This document shows, piece by piece, positions 36,807 to 47,639 of a DNA stretch of 64,000 nt. The notes beneath the pieces are model-generated. The model ran no database searches. It was not told the origin of the DNA and saw only the letters and a list, made by a program, of their open reading frames with translations. This stretch comes from Mucor racemosus. Lineage: Eukaryota; Mucoromycota; Mucoromycetes; Mucorales; Mucoraceae. The translations under genes were made by a program, and so were the position numbers. Within the stretch, counting starts at the first letter, position 1, and each line of letters starts with the position of its first letter. The stretch lies in assembly GCA_027405735.1 (NCBI GenBank), contig JAPEHQ010000023.1:682001-746000 (forward strand), in the 5' to 3' direction.

Positions 36807-37626
36807 TGAAACTATAAAAGTTCAATCTGTTGAAATTTCAAATTTTCCTCGACCACGTACATAACGGATTTGACCATATTGCACCTTTGAGAAATAGAAA
36901 TCACTCTCAACTACAGGTCTCTATCATTTAAGAGCTCCATTTGTAGAAAAGAAGAAGACGAAAACCACTGCAGATCCTTTCATATCTTGGTTAGAGATGC
37001 ACAAATATAAAATATTTCTTATACCGTATATATATCCATGTAACTTTTATGATTGCAACACAAACAATTATTCGGATTTAACTAATAAATAAAGCATCAT
37101 TCACTGTGCTTGTGCATGAATGCATATGGATATTCTTTGTTCCATAATCATGTCATGTCATTTGATTTGATCTGACCTCGTCATTATTTACCCAGAAGCA
37201 CAGTTTATCCTCGGAAGGAAAATTAAAAAGTGGACAATCTTGATCGATCAACTTACTGGCTGCTGCTGTCAAATTGGCATTGCATATATATGTGACCAAA
37301 CACAAATACCTGTAATATCTTATTGATATGCATATTGATAAATATCATGTTTCAAATATCATGTTATCATAAATCTTTGAAAGTACTAAAGGTCTTGAAA
37401 CTTGGTGAAAGATGATAAATACTCAAAAATCAGCAAAAAATATAAATCGCATCATAATGAATCTTTTTTGAAACTGCATAAACTGATGGGGGATGTGGGG
37501 GTTGAATAAAAAAAAAAACCCCCCCGTTTTTGCATGCATTGTAAAATATAGGCTAAATGGAAAAAAGGAATACAAATTTATTGTTCTAGGTTTTATATAT
37601 AATGTAAAATAATAGACAAGAGGAAA
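36807..37626. other. Intergenic stretch downstream of the CoA ligase gene
   Basis: Holds a G-run/C-run inverted pair at about 37490-37527 (GGGGGTTG, an A run, then CCCCCCC), which could fold as a hairpin just past the end of the - strand ligase gene. No gene seen. Confidence 0.45.
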
Positions 37627-39210
37627 TTACAATTTGGCTTGAGCAGGAGCGGGACCCTTAAAGAACACTTCAGAAACCTTACGACGTTGAATCTTACCAG
37701 TGGCAGTCTTTGGCATGATATCAGTGACATAGAAACGCTTAGGAATCTTGAATTTAGCAAGTTTGGTTGCACAATAAGCTTTTAATTCTCTTTCAATTGC
37801 CTTTTCATCATCCTTGACACCATCCTTTAGAACAACAGCGGCATGTACTTCTTGGCCATACATTTCATCTGGTACAGCAAAACTGACAGCTTCAGCAACC
37901 TTGGGATGACTCAACATGACAGAGTCCAATTCAATGGGGGAAATCTTTTCACCACCACGGTTAATCAATTCCTTGATACGACCAGTCAAGATCAAATAAC
38001 CATCTTTATCCTTTTTACCTTGATCTCCGGTACGGAAATAACCATCCTTGGTGAAAGATTCAGCAGTAGCTTTGGGATTATTCAAATAACCTTTGGTAAC
38101 ATTCTTACCACGAATACAAACTTCACCTAATTCAGTAGGGTTACCAGCATCATCCAAGATGACAACCTCAACACCTTGACCAAGACCAACAGAGCCAGCC
38201 TTATGAGGGCCACGATGAGGAAGAGGATTGGAAGTCATTTGATGAGAAGCTTCGGTCATTGCATATGCCTCTAAGACGGGAGCCTTGAAATGTTTCTCAA
38301 CAGCTTCCAAAGTAGCAGGAGCTAAACTAGATGAACAAGAACGAATGAAACGAATAGCAGGAACTTGAGAAGGAGGGTTACGAAGCAAAATTTGATGAAT
38401 TGTAGGTACAGCAGTATACCAATTACATTTGTTATCTGCGAAATCTTTCCAGAAATGGGAAGCACTAAACTTACGAGGGATGACAGCAACACCACCCGAG
38501 AGTAAAGTCGATAAAAGACCACAAATCAAACCATGAACATGGAAAAGAGGCATTACCAAATAAGTACGGTCTTCGGGATTTAACTCGTATGTGCCGACAA
38601 TATTTCTCATAGTTGTAAGCAAATTGAGATGAGTAAGAGGAACGCCCTTGGGTCTACCAGTTGTACCACTTGTGTGTAATAATAAAGCGGGCTCATCAGC
38701 TTTAGGTGTGAATTTATCAATTTTACGATGGGGTTCATCAGACAATTCAATAGGAACACGAGCATTGATTTCCATGGAAGTACCATTCCAATGAACTTCT
38801 ACGATAATAGCACCTTGTTTACGAGCAGCATTTACAGCGGGATTATTCTTTTCATTAAGAGCACCTTTAGGCAAGATCATGATTGAGCTTTTAGCATCTT
38901 CTAAATAAAAATTAAATTCATCCTCAGTATAAGCAGGGTTCAATGGAGATGCGACCAAATTCATAAATGTAGCACCCAAGAATGCAACACTGAATTCAAA
39001 GGAATTGGGATAACTAATAGAAATGGATCTACCGGGAGCTAATGCACTAGCGGGAACTTGAGCAGCTAATTTTCTAGAGAAATCGTAAATGATGTCCAAC
39101 AATTGGTTGTATGTAATTTTTGATGGAACATCTGCAGATTGAGGGATGATGATAGCGGGATGCATAGCATCCTTTTTACTTTTAAAGATTTCGAGCAAAG
39201 TATCAGACAT
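37627..39210 (-). CDS. pcs60: Peroxisomal AMP-forming acyl/oxalyl-CoA ligase (Pcs60/AAE3-like)
   Basis: Single exon, 527 aa, the usual length for Pcs60/AAE3 proteins, which adenylate a carboxylate (oxalate in characterised members) and transfer it to CoA. Seen in the sequence: P-loop HTSGTTGRPKGVPLTH (179-194); a motif EAYAMTEASHQMTSNP; the hinge block YFRTGDQGKKDKDGYLILTG followed by RIKELINRGGEKISP; and the C-terminal catalytic lysine in PKTATGKIQRRK (K506). The protein ends in AKL, a type 1 peroxisomal targeting signal. The ATG is preceded 61 bp upstream by an AT box. It follows the Zn2Cys6 gene head to tail with a 190 bp gap. The substrate is inferred from family resemblance; a medium-chain acyl substrate is possible. 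Confidence 0.9.
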   Translation of the reverse strand: MSDTLLEIFKSKKDAMHPAIIIPQSADVPSKITYNQLLDIIYDFSRKLAAQVPASALAPGRSISISYPNSFEFSVAFLGATFMNLVASPLNPAYTEDEFNFYLEDAKSSIMILPKGALNEKNNPAVNAARKQGAIIVEVHWNGTSMEINARVPIELSDEPHRKIDKFTPKADEPALLLHTSGTTGRPKGVPLTHLNLLTTMRNIVGTYELNPEDRTYLVMPLFHVHGLICGLLSTLLSGGVAVIPRKFSASHFWKDFADNKCNWYTAVPTIHQILLRNPPSQVPAIRFIRSCSSSLAPATLEAVEKHFKAPVLEAYAMTEASHQMTSNPLPHRGPHKAGSVGLGQGVEVVILDDAGNPTELGEVCIRGKNVTKGYLNNPKATAESFTKDGYFRTGDQGKKDKDGYLILTGRIKELINRGGEKISPIELDSVMLSHPKVAEAVSFAVPDEMYGQEVHAAVVLKDGVKDDEKAIERELKAYCATKLAKFKIPKRFYVTDIMPKTATGKIQRRKVSEVFFKGPAPAQAKL

Positions 39211-39270
39211 TTTTTGTATATAAGAAAGAATAAAGAAACAGAAAATGCAATGATGATGGGGGGTTTCGCT

Positions 39271-39281
39271 CTATTTAAATA
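39271..39281 (-). promoter_or_regulatory. TATA-like box of the CoA ligase gene
   Basis: Reads TATTTAAATAG on the - strand, 61 bp upstream of the ATG. Confidence 0.4.
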
Positions 39282-39400
39282 AATTTCTGTCTCACAACGC
39301 TGATAGATATCGATGAAAAAGCTTAATATGATGTCACGTAATCTATGGTAAATCCAACGCAATAATGGGAAAACTTTAAGAATTACTAAAAATAGGTAAT

Positions 39401-42192
39401 TTATTGTGTTTGTGGATGTTGCGTTAAAACAACCTTTGATGATGTGGGTAAATGTTGTCTAATTACATCGTTATGATGTTGATGAGCAGATGCATAAATA
39501 CCTAAACCAACGTTCATATAAGGTTGAACAACTGATGTATAACTTTGATTTCTTGTAGGTGTAGTGGATGAAGCAACAACAGCAGCGGAAACAGTAGGAG
39601 TGGTGTTACGATCAGACAATAGTGAATATAATAAATTTTCATTTTCATTTGTAACCATGGTAACAGCAACAGCAGCAGTAGTAGATGATGATGAGCTTTC
39701 ATTGGAAGATGAATGACTATTTGGGCTATTATTGTTTTCTTGTATTTGTGCAACTAATGCATCAATATCGGTCAAGTCAGAATTGTTTGTATCAGCAGTA
39801 GATGCTGATGATTTCTTTGTTGTTGTTGTTGTTGCTGTTGCTGTTATTGTCGATGTTGTTGATGTTGTTGCGGGTAACCATTGAGGATCATGATGTGGGT
39901 TATGTAAGAATTCGAGAGGATGATTAGTGTTACTATTGGTATTAGTGTTCGTATTAGTATTAGTATTATTGTTATTATTATTAATTTTGGTATATTGAAA
40001 TCTATCAGGTGTAGCTCTCCAGTCTTGTTGATGTTGTTGTGATGTAGCAGTTTGAAATAAATGATCAGTAATTGCACTATGACTATTGGCACCATAAGAA
40101 TGAAAAGAAGACATTGTTGGAGGTGCAAACATTGTTGATGACATGGAAATGGATGGTTTTGATTTAACTGTAGGTGGTGTAATTAATCCATTTGCGAAAT
40201 AGTCTAATTTAGACCATTGTTGACGTTCTTCATCCCCATACCTAGCATTCAAACTACCCAAAACAAATGGTGTCATAATATCATCTTGATCAAAAACACC
40301 ATTAGCAATTGCATTTCCATCAGCTTCAGTAATTGCATTTTCTAAATTTACAACAAATTGTGTAATTTTTTCTACTGTACTAGTAGTTTTAACCATAGGT
40401 AATAATTTTTTCATAGTTGGCATAGATTGTTGAAACATAAAACGTGCATGTCGAGCTAAAACAAGGTTTTCACATGAACAATGTCCAAGATGAAACTTGA
40501 TGGATTCAATGAGGGCATAAGTTGTGAAATCATAGTTGTAATACCAAAAATCGTTATCGATTAATGTAGTTGATAAACGAACGAGATGTGTTGCTACAGC
40601 AGCTGATCTTGTTTGAATTGATTTGACAGTTGAAGAAACATAGGGCTTAAGAACGCATAATTCGATTATATTGTATATCAGATGAAGATGAAAAACCATG
40701 ATATTAGATGGTGATGTAGGTGTTGTAAGAGAGTTGCTATTACTATTCAAGACAGGAGTCCATTGCAAATGTAATGGTAATGATCTAAGCCAATCCAGCA
40801 ATTCATTTTCTGAATTTAATGACATTTGATCATATGTGTGAGTTCGTACAATTGGCTGGTGCGTAGATGATTGCTGCTGCAATGTGCGCTCGGCAATTAA
40901 TAGCAATTTTATACTGGATACAAATGTCTCTAGTATTTGATGTTCTGTTACATCATCATCCGGTTGAAGTAATGGCATATCCAAATCAATATCTTTACTT
41001 CTTAGCATCCAAGGCTGTCCAGTTTGAATATGAATGATTTTATCCAGTGTATAACATCCCCAACAAACTCTCTTTCTTAATTCTTTTAAATCGGAGCCAC
41101 CATCCATTTCATCTTGATACAACATGTCATTTTTCATATCCAGTTCACCGGTATAATTTCGCATCAAATTTAAATCAAGGCACATTTGAAAAGCCATTGC
41201 ACTGTACGTAGAAGGGTATGGATTGCTTGTAGATTGAAACTGACTCATCAGGGCCAATGCAATAACAGTGCTTAATTTGGGCTTGGATTGCAAAATTAAA
41301 GATTTGGCGTGTTGAAACCAAGTATCGCATTCATCATCTTGGTTTTGTTGAGCTCCATGTGCCAATACCACAAGTAACAAAATTGGAGATAAGAGATAAG
41401 AAGCATTGTAATGTTGAATTGGAGAGTCAAACTGTTTGAAAAATATCCTTTTTGGTATAATTGGAAATACAGAATAACAATTTTTGAAATAGGCTTGTAT
41501 GTGTGCATGTTGAATTGATTTTGAAGGTAGAAATTCTATACCAAATGTATGGTCATTTAGAACTGGTTTCAGCCTTGTTGCTGTCAAACTTAATTTTGTT
41601 TGATCCAATTCCCATTTGCCTTCTTTTCCTTCCGCTGGCCATAATTTAGTTAATCTATTCAATATTTCCGTTGTGGATGACAATAGTTTCTGATCTATAG
41701 GTAAAGGTTTTTTGAATTTTGATGAATTGTGTGATATAGTAGTAGGTGGAGTAGATGCCCTGGATGTTGAAGGCGAAGGTGATGTATCTAATGATTCAGC
41801 GTCTTGTTCATTTGTTGTTTCTGTCACAGATCCATCTTTGGAAAATGTGCACGGTCTGCTTCGGGCTACAATTAATTATATGAGCATTCGTATCTAATTG
41901 TGTATTATGTAATAATCCGTGAGATACCTTTGCACTATAAAAGAGATAATTAGTATACGTTTGATTGCAATTTTGATTGTTCATAATTACCTGCATACAA
42001 GGTTGTAATCCATCGCACTATAATATATAAATTACAATAAGCAACAACAAAAACTAAGTTTGTACATAAACAAACCTTGATCTTTTTCACTCTACAAGTA
42101 AAGCAAGCTTTCCCAACCTTGAATCTCTTTTGTTTGGATGAACTTTTCTTTTCTTGAAGGTCATGCTTCATTGATATTGTACTGGCTGACAT
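39401..42192 (-). CDS. Zn2Cys6 transcription factor with fungal-specific domain
   Basis: Four exons: 42076-42192, 41991-42017, 41928-41934 and 39401-41865; 871 aa. The spliced N-terminus gives an exact zinc cluster, C-x2-C-x6-C-x5-C-x2-C-x6-C, with cysteines at 30, 33, 40, 46, 49 and 56. It is spread over four exons, the fifth cysteine coming from a 7-nt microexon. A basic stretch (KQKRFKVGKACFTCRVKKIK) precedes and overlaps it. Residues about 165-350 are the fungal-specific regulatory domain (AYFKNCYSVFPIIPKRIFF, then ELRKRVCWGCYTLDKI and DIDLDMPLLQPDDD). The C-terminal 300 residues are low-complexity N, T, S and Q tracts. It should bind CGG-type sites as a nuclear regulator; targets are unknown. 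It lies 190 bp upstream of the CoA ligase gene, but nothing here shows that it controls that gene. Confidence 0.9.
41928..41934 (-). other. 7-nt microexon of the Zn2Cys6 gene
   Basis: TGCAAAG lies between an AG acceptor (intron 41935-41990, with branch site TACTAAT) and a GTATCT donor (intron 41866-41927). It supplies cysteine 49 and shifts the frame from phase 0 to phase 1. Skipping it would give a stop 14 codons into the next exon; reading on past it hits TAA after ten codons. Confidence 0.8.
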
Positions 42193-42509
42193 TCTAGATA
42201 TAAGAAAAAAAAAAAAAAAAAAAAAAAAGAAAAAGAGAAGAAAGAAAGCAAGAATGAATTTATAAAAATAGAATGAATTTTCTCCTCCGTTTATTTATGG
42301 TGTTACGATAAACAAATAATTTAAACCCATTGCAAAAACATAGCCGCGGATAACATTTTTAGGAATAAGGGTTCAACAAGGCAGTGCCGAGGTACTTTAT
42401 ATTTACATTTAAGCTATTTATAATATGAGGGGGTTGGAGTAACATGGTAGGAGAAACAAGCACATTTATATATATATATATATATATACAGAAATCCTTA
42501 TCTATCAAT
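42193..42509. other. Intergenic stretch between Kelch and Zn2Cys6 genes
   Basis: Contains the Kelch gene's 3' flank with a TA run (about 42468-42489) and a long A tract just upstream of the Zn2Cys6 ATG (about 42206-42228). No gene. Confidence 0.5.
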
Positions 42510-44907
42510 TCAAAGAATAGTTACTACGTCTTCTACTTTGGCTACTTCATCTGATTGAAGTATAAATTCTTGTCTATCAAATAAAGCATCATCATCATCA
42601 TCATCATCTGGATTCTGTTGTTGTTGTTGCTGTTCTTCATCTCCCAAGGAATGTCTCTTGGCAGTATTTTTTAATGTAACCATGGAACTAGATGATAATT
42701 TATTAGTGAGCTCACAAACTGTAGCTGCTCTTCTTAATTGATTAGGAGGATAAAATTTATCATCTGGTTTACTGATATTACTTGCAATAGATTGCATCGG
42801 TTGATTATAATAATGTTGAGTAGGTGTACTTGCTGCTCTACGTATTATCCAATCTGATGAATTTGATGATGACGAAGCATTATTGAAATCAAATCCAAAT
42901 GTAGTAGTGGATGATGGAGATGGTATTGTTATATCGTCTTGTTGTTCTTTATATGGTTTAGTTTGAATAGGTGTCCATGGTGATGGTACTAATAATACAG
43001 ATGAATTGGCAGTTGTTGATGTACCAATTGTATCAGATCGAGTAGGTAGATTGGTTGTATTGATTTGAAGTGGATGTGGTACTTGATTAGATGGCCTTCT
43101 AGATGAGTTTTGATAATATTCAAATGGTTCTGTTGAAGATGGTGGATCTCTAAATTTGATTTCCAACATTTCTTGATTCTTATTATTATGATTATGATTA
43201 TTATGATTATTATGAATATGATTATTATTATAATGTATATAATGTTGTTGTTGTTGTGGAGAAACACAAGTAGAAGCAGAAGAAGGAAGAGGTGATCTTG
43301 ACAATTGATTTTGTTGCTGTGATATGGTATATGAAGATGATGTTTCAGAGCAATCATCATCATCATCCTTGTTCTCTTCTTCATCATCATTCTTTGTTTG
43401 ATTACGTTGTTTTTGATGATAATTACTCAATAAATAAAATGCTATTAATATTAATATAAACATAACTAATCCTCCTGTAACAGCACCAGCTACTATTGCG
43501 ATAGATGGTGAACTCGGTCCATTTGAATTGCCAGATTTATCATTTCCCCCTATCCCATTTGGTTTTCCACCGATACCTCCTGTATTGTATCCAGGTGAAG
43601 GTGTATACACTGAAGTCCAGCTCCAAGTTATTATATCTAATACTTCGATATCTGACATTACTGTTAATGCCGTTGAAACACCTGTAAATCCAAATGCAAC
43701 AATCATATTTGTACCCACAAGCGATGCTTTTTTTTTTTTTTTTACACAAATAATTAATATACATCTACTATAGTTGTATTTTTATTTTCATTACCTGTAT
43801 GCTAAGGATAATAAGTAAAATTTTCTGCAATAAAATTATATAAAAATATAAAGCTTACATCAGCTCTTCCTTGTACAGCAGCATTTGTATTTTTCACTGT
43901 CCATGTCCATGTTCTCGTATCCAATACAGCTACATCATTATATACATTATATCCATCATATCCACCGTAAATTAGAATAGAAAATCCATCAGGCATTAAT
44001 ACTTGACTATGGCTACTTCTAGCACCAGGTTTATTCTCGACATCTAATTTTGCATTGATTTGTTTCCAAACAGACAATTTAATATCATAAATCCAAATAT
44101 CAGATAAAGGAATAGGCTCTCCAGTAGCACTATCAAATCCACCCAAAACTACAATTTTATGATCAGAAATTAGGGTTTGTGTATGAGCATAGCGTAAAGG
44201 TGGATATAATCCTTCTGGTGAGATTACAGTTGAATTTGCAGGAAAAGTAGAATCAAATCTATACATGGTATTTGATAATGCTGGTCTTGAAGTGATATTC
44301 GCAGCAGTTGGAGGAGGGCTTGTAGTTGTACGTTTGCCACCCCAAATATAAGCGATGCCATGTTCAGTTGTTGTGGACGCGGCACCTTGTCGGTTTAAAT
44401 GATTACCACTCGGTAGGCTAAATGAATTCCATCGACCAAGATCACAATCATAGCTATAAGCAGTCGGCTCTTCGTCAGTTGCGAAGCTATCGGTTTGCGG
44501 CATCACACCCCCAATGACAATCATATTACCACTATTTGTACCGCCCATGAATGATATATGAGAATATACTGGTGGTCCACCAATAGAATCTTGTGGTCCA
44601 GATGCTGGTTTCCATGGTGGATCAGTCAATGGATATGGTGAATGAATTGGTAAAATAGATAATTCGGATAACCATTCAGATGTATTTTTTATAGTTGAAC
44701 TTACAGAAGAATCACCACCATAAAAATAGATGCTATACAATGATTTGATTAGGATAATTTTTATATATATAAATAAATACAAGATGAAGTGATATACCTG
44801 TCATTCACTAATACAGCTGAATGTCCAAATCTAGGTTGAATTTTATAGGCTTGAATTAGATGTTGTAATTCACAAATTAATAATAATATCAAAAGCATTT
44901 TTAACAT
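42510..44907 (-). CDS. Single-pass membrane protein with Kelch repeats
   Basis: Four exons: 44798-44907, 43859-44732, 43795-43801 and 42510-43726; 735 aa. The N-terminus (MLKMLLILLLICELQHLIQA) is a signal peptide. Residues about 25-360 hold Kelch repeats with glycine pairs and aromatic residues: FGHSAVLVNDSIYFYGGD, MIVIGGV, RYAHTQTLISDHKIVVLGGF, RSSHSQVLMPDGFSILIYGG and RADHTASLVGTNMIVAFGF. The last of these exists only if a 7-nt exon is used. A membrane helix is at about 405-430 (SIAIVAGAVTGGLVMFILIL). The 300-residue cytoplasmic tail is rich in N, H, Q, S and D. The family is common in Mucorales; the Kelch propeller probably faces the wall or lumen. Its role is unknown. CDC26 lies 181 bp upstream. 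Confidence 0.86.
43795..43801 (-). other. 7-nt microexon of the Kelch gene
   Basis: CATACAG sits between acceptor CCTTAG (intron 43802-43858) and donor GTAATG (intron 43727-43794). It gives H-T-A in the Kelch motif RADHTASLVG and changes phase 0 to phase 1. The following intron ends in sixteen A residues and G. Skipping would hit a TGA after eight codons, before the membrane helix. Confidence 0.78.
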
Positions 44908-45088
44908 TTAAGAACCATTGCAAGCAAAGAAAAAAAAAAAAAAAAAGAAAGAAAGAGAGAAAAACAAAAAGAAAAGAGAATATTGTATTAAAAAGAATAT
45001 ATAGATTAAAGAAAGGCCGTTATTTCGACCGTTTACATATATATTTAATTCACTATATCAAAGGTAGGTCATATTAAAACTTTTTTAA

Positions 45089-45406
45089 TTATAAATGTAC
45101 ACGTTTAAATAAAGGCTCGCTATGGCTATTATCTGCTGCTGCTTCTTCTTCTTCTGCTTTTTCTTCCTCTGTCAGTATTCCAACCCTTGATTCTATTTCT
45201 CGTCTTCTTTTGCGTTCATTAATGATTAAAGATCTTCCCATAAAAATATCATCTGGATCGCCGTCTTCAACTGCTATTTCTTTTTGTTTTTCATAGTTGG
45301 GGTTATCTGTTTGTTTTCTTTGTTCCTGTAAATCTAAAAGTAATTGTTTAAATATTTCTACATCTTCTGCTGCTAATGTCACTGATGTTGGTAGTCTTCT
45401 TAACAT
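45089..45406 (-). CDS. cdc26: Anaphase-promoting complex subunit CDC26
   Basis: Single exon, 105 aa. CDC26 is a small APC/C subunit whose extreme N-terminus sits in the TPR groove of the APC6/Cdc16 subunit and stabilises it. The start MLRRLPTSVTLAAEDVEIFK fits the family signature: Met-Leu-Arg-Arg, then a Pro-Thr and a helix rich in acidic residues. The rest is charged and probably disordered (ERKRRREIESR, TEEEKAEEEEAAAD). The Met of MLRR was taken as start because the N-terminus is the functional part; the longer open frame upstream has no ATG. It is divergent from the glycosyltransferase gene with a 245 bp shared upstream region. Assignment rests on about 25 residues, so it is good but not certain. 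Confidence 0.8.
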   Translation of the reverse strand: MLRRLPTSVTLAAEDVEIFKQLLLDLQEQRKQTDNPNYEKQKEIAVEDGDPDDIFMGRSLIINERKRRREIESRVGILTEEEKAEEEEAAADNSHSEPLFKRVHL

Positions 45407-45651
45407 GATTTTATACAATGAATTTTGAAAGCAAAATAAGAAAGAAAAGCTACTCACCCCAATGTGTAGAAAAAAATCTGGCTTTTAATAACAAAATGCT
45501 TCAAATTTAACATGTAAAATGCAGAAAAAGGAAAACGGAAAAAGGAAGGGGGGTGTCGTGTATTATGTATACATGATAGAGCGTCAATATATAAAAAAGG
45601 AGAATATACCCTTGCTTGTTTTGCTTTTGTTTTTCTCTTTTTGTCCACAAA
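45407..45651. promoter_or_regulatory. Shared promoter region of CDC26 and glycosyltransferase
   Basis: 245 bp between divergent ATGs. It has a purine-rich stretch GGAAAACGGAAAAAGGAAGG near 45530-45550, followed by TATATAAAAAAGG at about 45588-45600, a plausible TATA element for the + strand gene. Confidence 0.5.
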
Positions 45652-46955
45652 ATGGTAAACGCAAAGAAATTGGATTTATTTCGAGCGTATTTTGTGTCTA
45701 TTTCAAAAAGATCGCTTGTTCTGAGCACTGTATTTTCAGGCATACTTTTACTTTGCTTTACTAGCTCTTGGCAGGACTCTATCTTTAGTAAACAGGACTA
45801 TTATCTATATGCTCGTAATGATACCCATTTACTATCAAATAAACACACTTTTGACTGTTTGAATTGCGAATCTCCTCCGGTTGCAAACAAAAAACAAATT
45901 TCATTTGGTTCCAAGCAGTTATTCGAAGCTTGTTTAGATCGAGGAAAGTTAGCAGAATACTACATGACTATAGTGTTTGTGTCCAGAAACGATAATTACG
46001 CTGGTGATCAATACGAAAGATTGCAGAATATGTTGGATAGTTCATTTCTAATGGCTGAAGAAACGAAAACTCGACTAGAAGTTTTGATCATTGAATGGAA
46101 TCCAATTGAAGGAAAAAGAAGCATTATGGATACGTACAGATTTCGCCGATCTGATTATTTAACTTGGCGTATTCTTACGGTACCGCCTCAGTTGCACGAT
46201 ACTTTTAAATATCAACATCCAAAATCATTATATGAATTTGAAGGTAAAAATATTGGTATTCGATATGCGAGGGGTGAATATATTGTTTGCGTAAATCAAG
46301 ATGATATTTGGTCGCAAAACATGTATAATGCCATTAAATCAAGAGCCTGGAAAAAGAAGATGATATATACTCAACTTCAAGGAATACATGGGTAAGCTTT
46401 ATGTGTTTATACAAATCTAAAACGTATACATAAATAATAATGCAAACCATCAGTCAGGGATCTAATGACGATCACACTATAGTTCAACTCTCTAAATTTG
46501 CCACCGATAAAGAAATTCAATCCAGTTGCAACTTTACTAATACAGAAAAACCTCAGATGGAAGTAGTAAAATTATCACCACAAAATTATTTACAAATAGG
46601 GCATGAAGCCAGTGATTTCACATTAGCTCATCGTGATGTTTGGACAGCTGTGGGCGGCTATCGAGAAATAGGGGCGACTATTTGGATGGATGTAGAGTTT
46701 TTAATCACTGCATATGCAATGGGATATCCCATTACTTATTCATCAACTCCATTCAATTGTCATCAAATGCATGCTAGAGTAGAGCACGATGGTGCAAAAG
46801 ACGATAATAAGGATGTGCAAGTGGATCAAATTTTTGAGAAAAAATTGACTTATTCCAATACTCGGTTGCAAAAACATTGGGGATTATCACAAATGAATGA
46901 TCTTTACGAACAAGGTTTGCAGTGTCAAGTGTTTAGAGGAGGATTAGGTGCATGA
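45652..46955 (+). CDS. Type II membrane glycosyltransferase-like protein (GT-A fold)
   Basis: Exons 45652-46391 and 46454-46955, joined in phase 2, give 413 aa. A short cytoplasmic N-terminus is followed by a membrane anchor at about residues 21-38 (SLVLSTVFSGILLLCFTS), as in Golgi type II transferases. The lumenal domain begins with a family 2-like Rossmann start, MTIVFVSRNDNYAGDQYERL, then LEVLIIEWNPIEGKRS and NIGIRYARGEYIVCVNQDDI, where D217-D218 fit the metal and nucleotide-sugar binding site. The second exon has IGHEASDFTLAHRDVWTAVG and WMDVEFLITAYAMG, which resemble the acceptor side of the fold. Donor sugar and acceptor cannot be told from the sequence. The 62-bp intron uses donor GTAAGC and acceptor ATCAG. 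The gene is divergent from CDC26. Confidence 0.8.
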
Positions 46956-47639
46956 TTTTTAATAAAATTAATACAAGTGTACTCAATTGTTGTACACACC
47001 TATCCCATATATAAACCCGACCGCGGATGAATTTACCAGGTATTTGATAATTTTCTCTTCCGTGGTAGTAATGGTAGACCATCAAACCTTAATTAATTGA
47101 ATCCGTGGCATGGAAATTGTTGTGCCACATATTTCCTTTATTATCTGAGAATGTTTATATATAACTCTTAATGTTAATTAGTGAAACGCAAGACTATATA
47201 ACTAAAATTCAAATTCCCAACGCTCTACCGACTGACCTAACGTAGTCATTAATGTCTTTCCAACAATTTAAACAAACTAGTTACCTTTGCAATATTATTT
47301 TTTTCGATTTTTATAGATAATAACTCTTAGTTCCAAGCAGAATATCCAGAATTTTAGGTTGCTGTTGTGCTAGCAATACATAAAGTCAAATTTAAAAGCT
47401 GTCAAATCTTAAACTGGTGTTGAGAATATTCACAGACCAAATAGAAGGTAATACCTTTGATTAAATATAGCCTTCAAATTGTCTTATTTAGTACTACACA
47501 AAAATATACATTTTTTGAAGATTTAAAAAGGCCCCCAGTACACATCAATGTCTACTGTTTGATTTACCATTGAGTGAAGACCATCTAATATAAAAAAAAA
47601 CATCAATCGACAAACAAATGTTTATGATTTTCTAATATT
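46956..47639. other. Intergenic stretch with tRNA-like debris
   Basis: 3' flank of the glycosyltransferase gene. Apart from the tRNA-like segment at 47175-47247, nothing is recognised. Confidence 0.5.
47175..47247 (-). pseudogene. tRNA-like remnant (5' half)
   Basis: On the - strand it reads GACTACGTTAGGTCAGTCGG then TAGAGCGTTGGG, which matches a tRNA acceptor/D-arm with the internal A box. The D-stem has a C-to-G change. The anticodon arm is not formed, and no B box (GGTTCRANNCC) follows, so it is a broken tRNA or tRNA-derived repeat. The right boundary is a guess. Confidence 0.4.

Noticed and set aside
39514..40128. - strand leucine/histidine-rich frames under the Zn2Cys6 gene's C-terminus
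   Set aside because: They are out-of-frame readings of low-complexity CAA/ACA-type tracts of the real protein.
43505..43773. + strand open frames opposite the Kelch gene
   Set aside because: They are shadows of the - strand Kelch exon, which has a clear protein family and splice pattern.
45407..45457. Longer N-terminus for CDC26
   Set aside because: The upstream extension has no ATG, and the family needs MLRR at the N-terminus to bind its partner.
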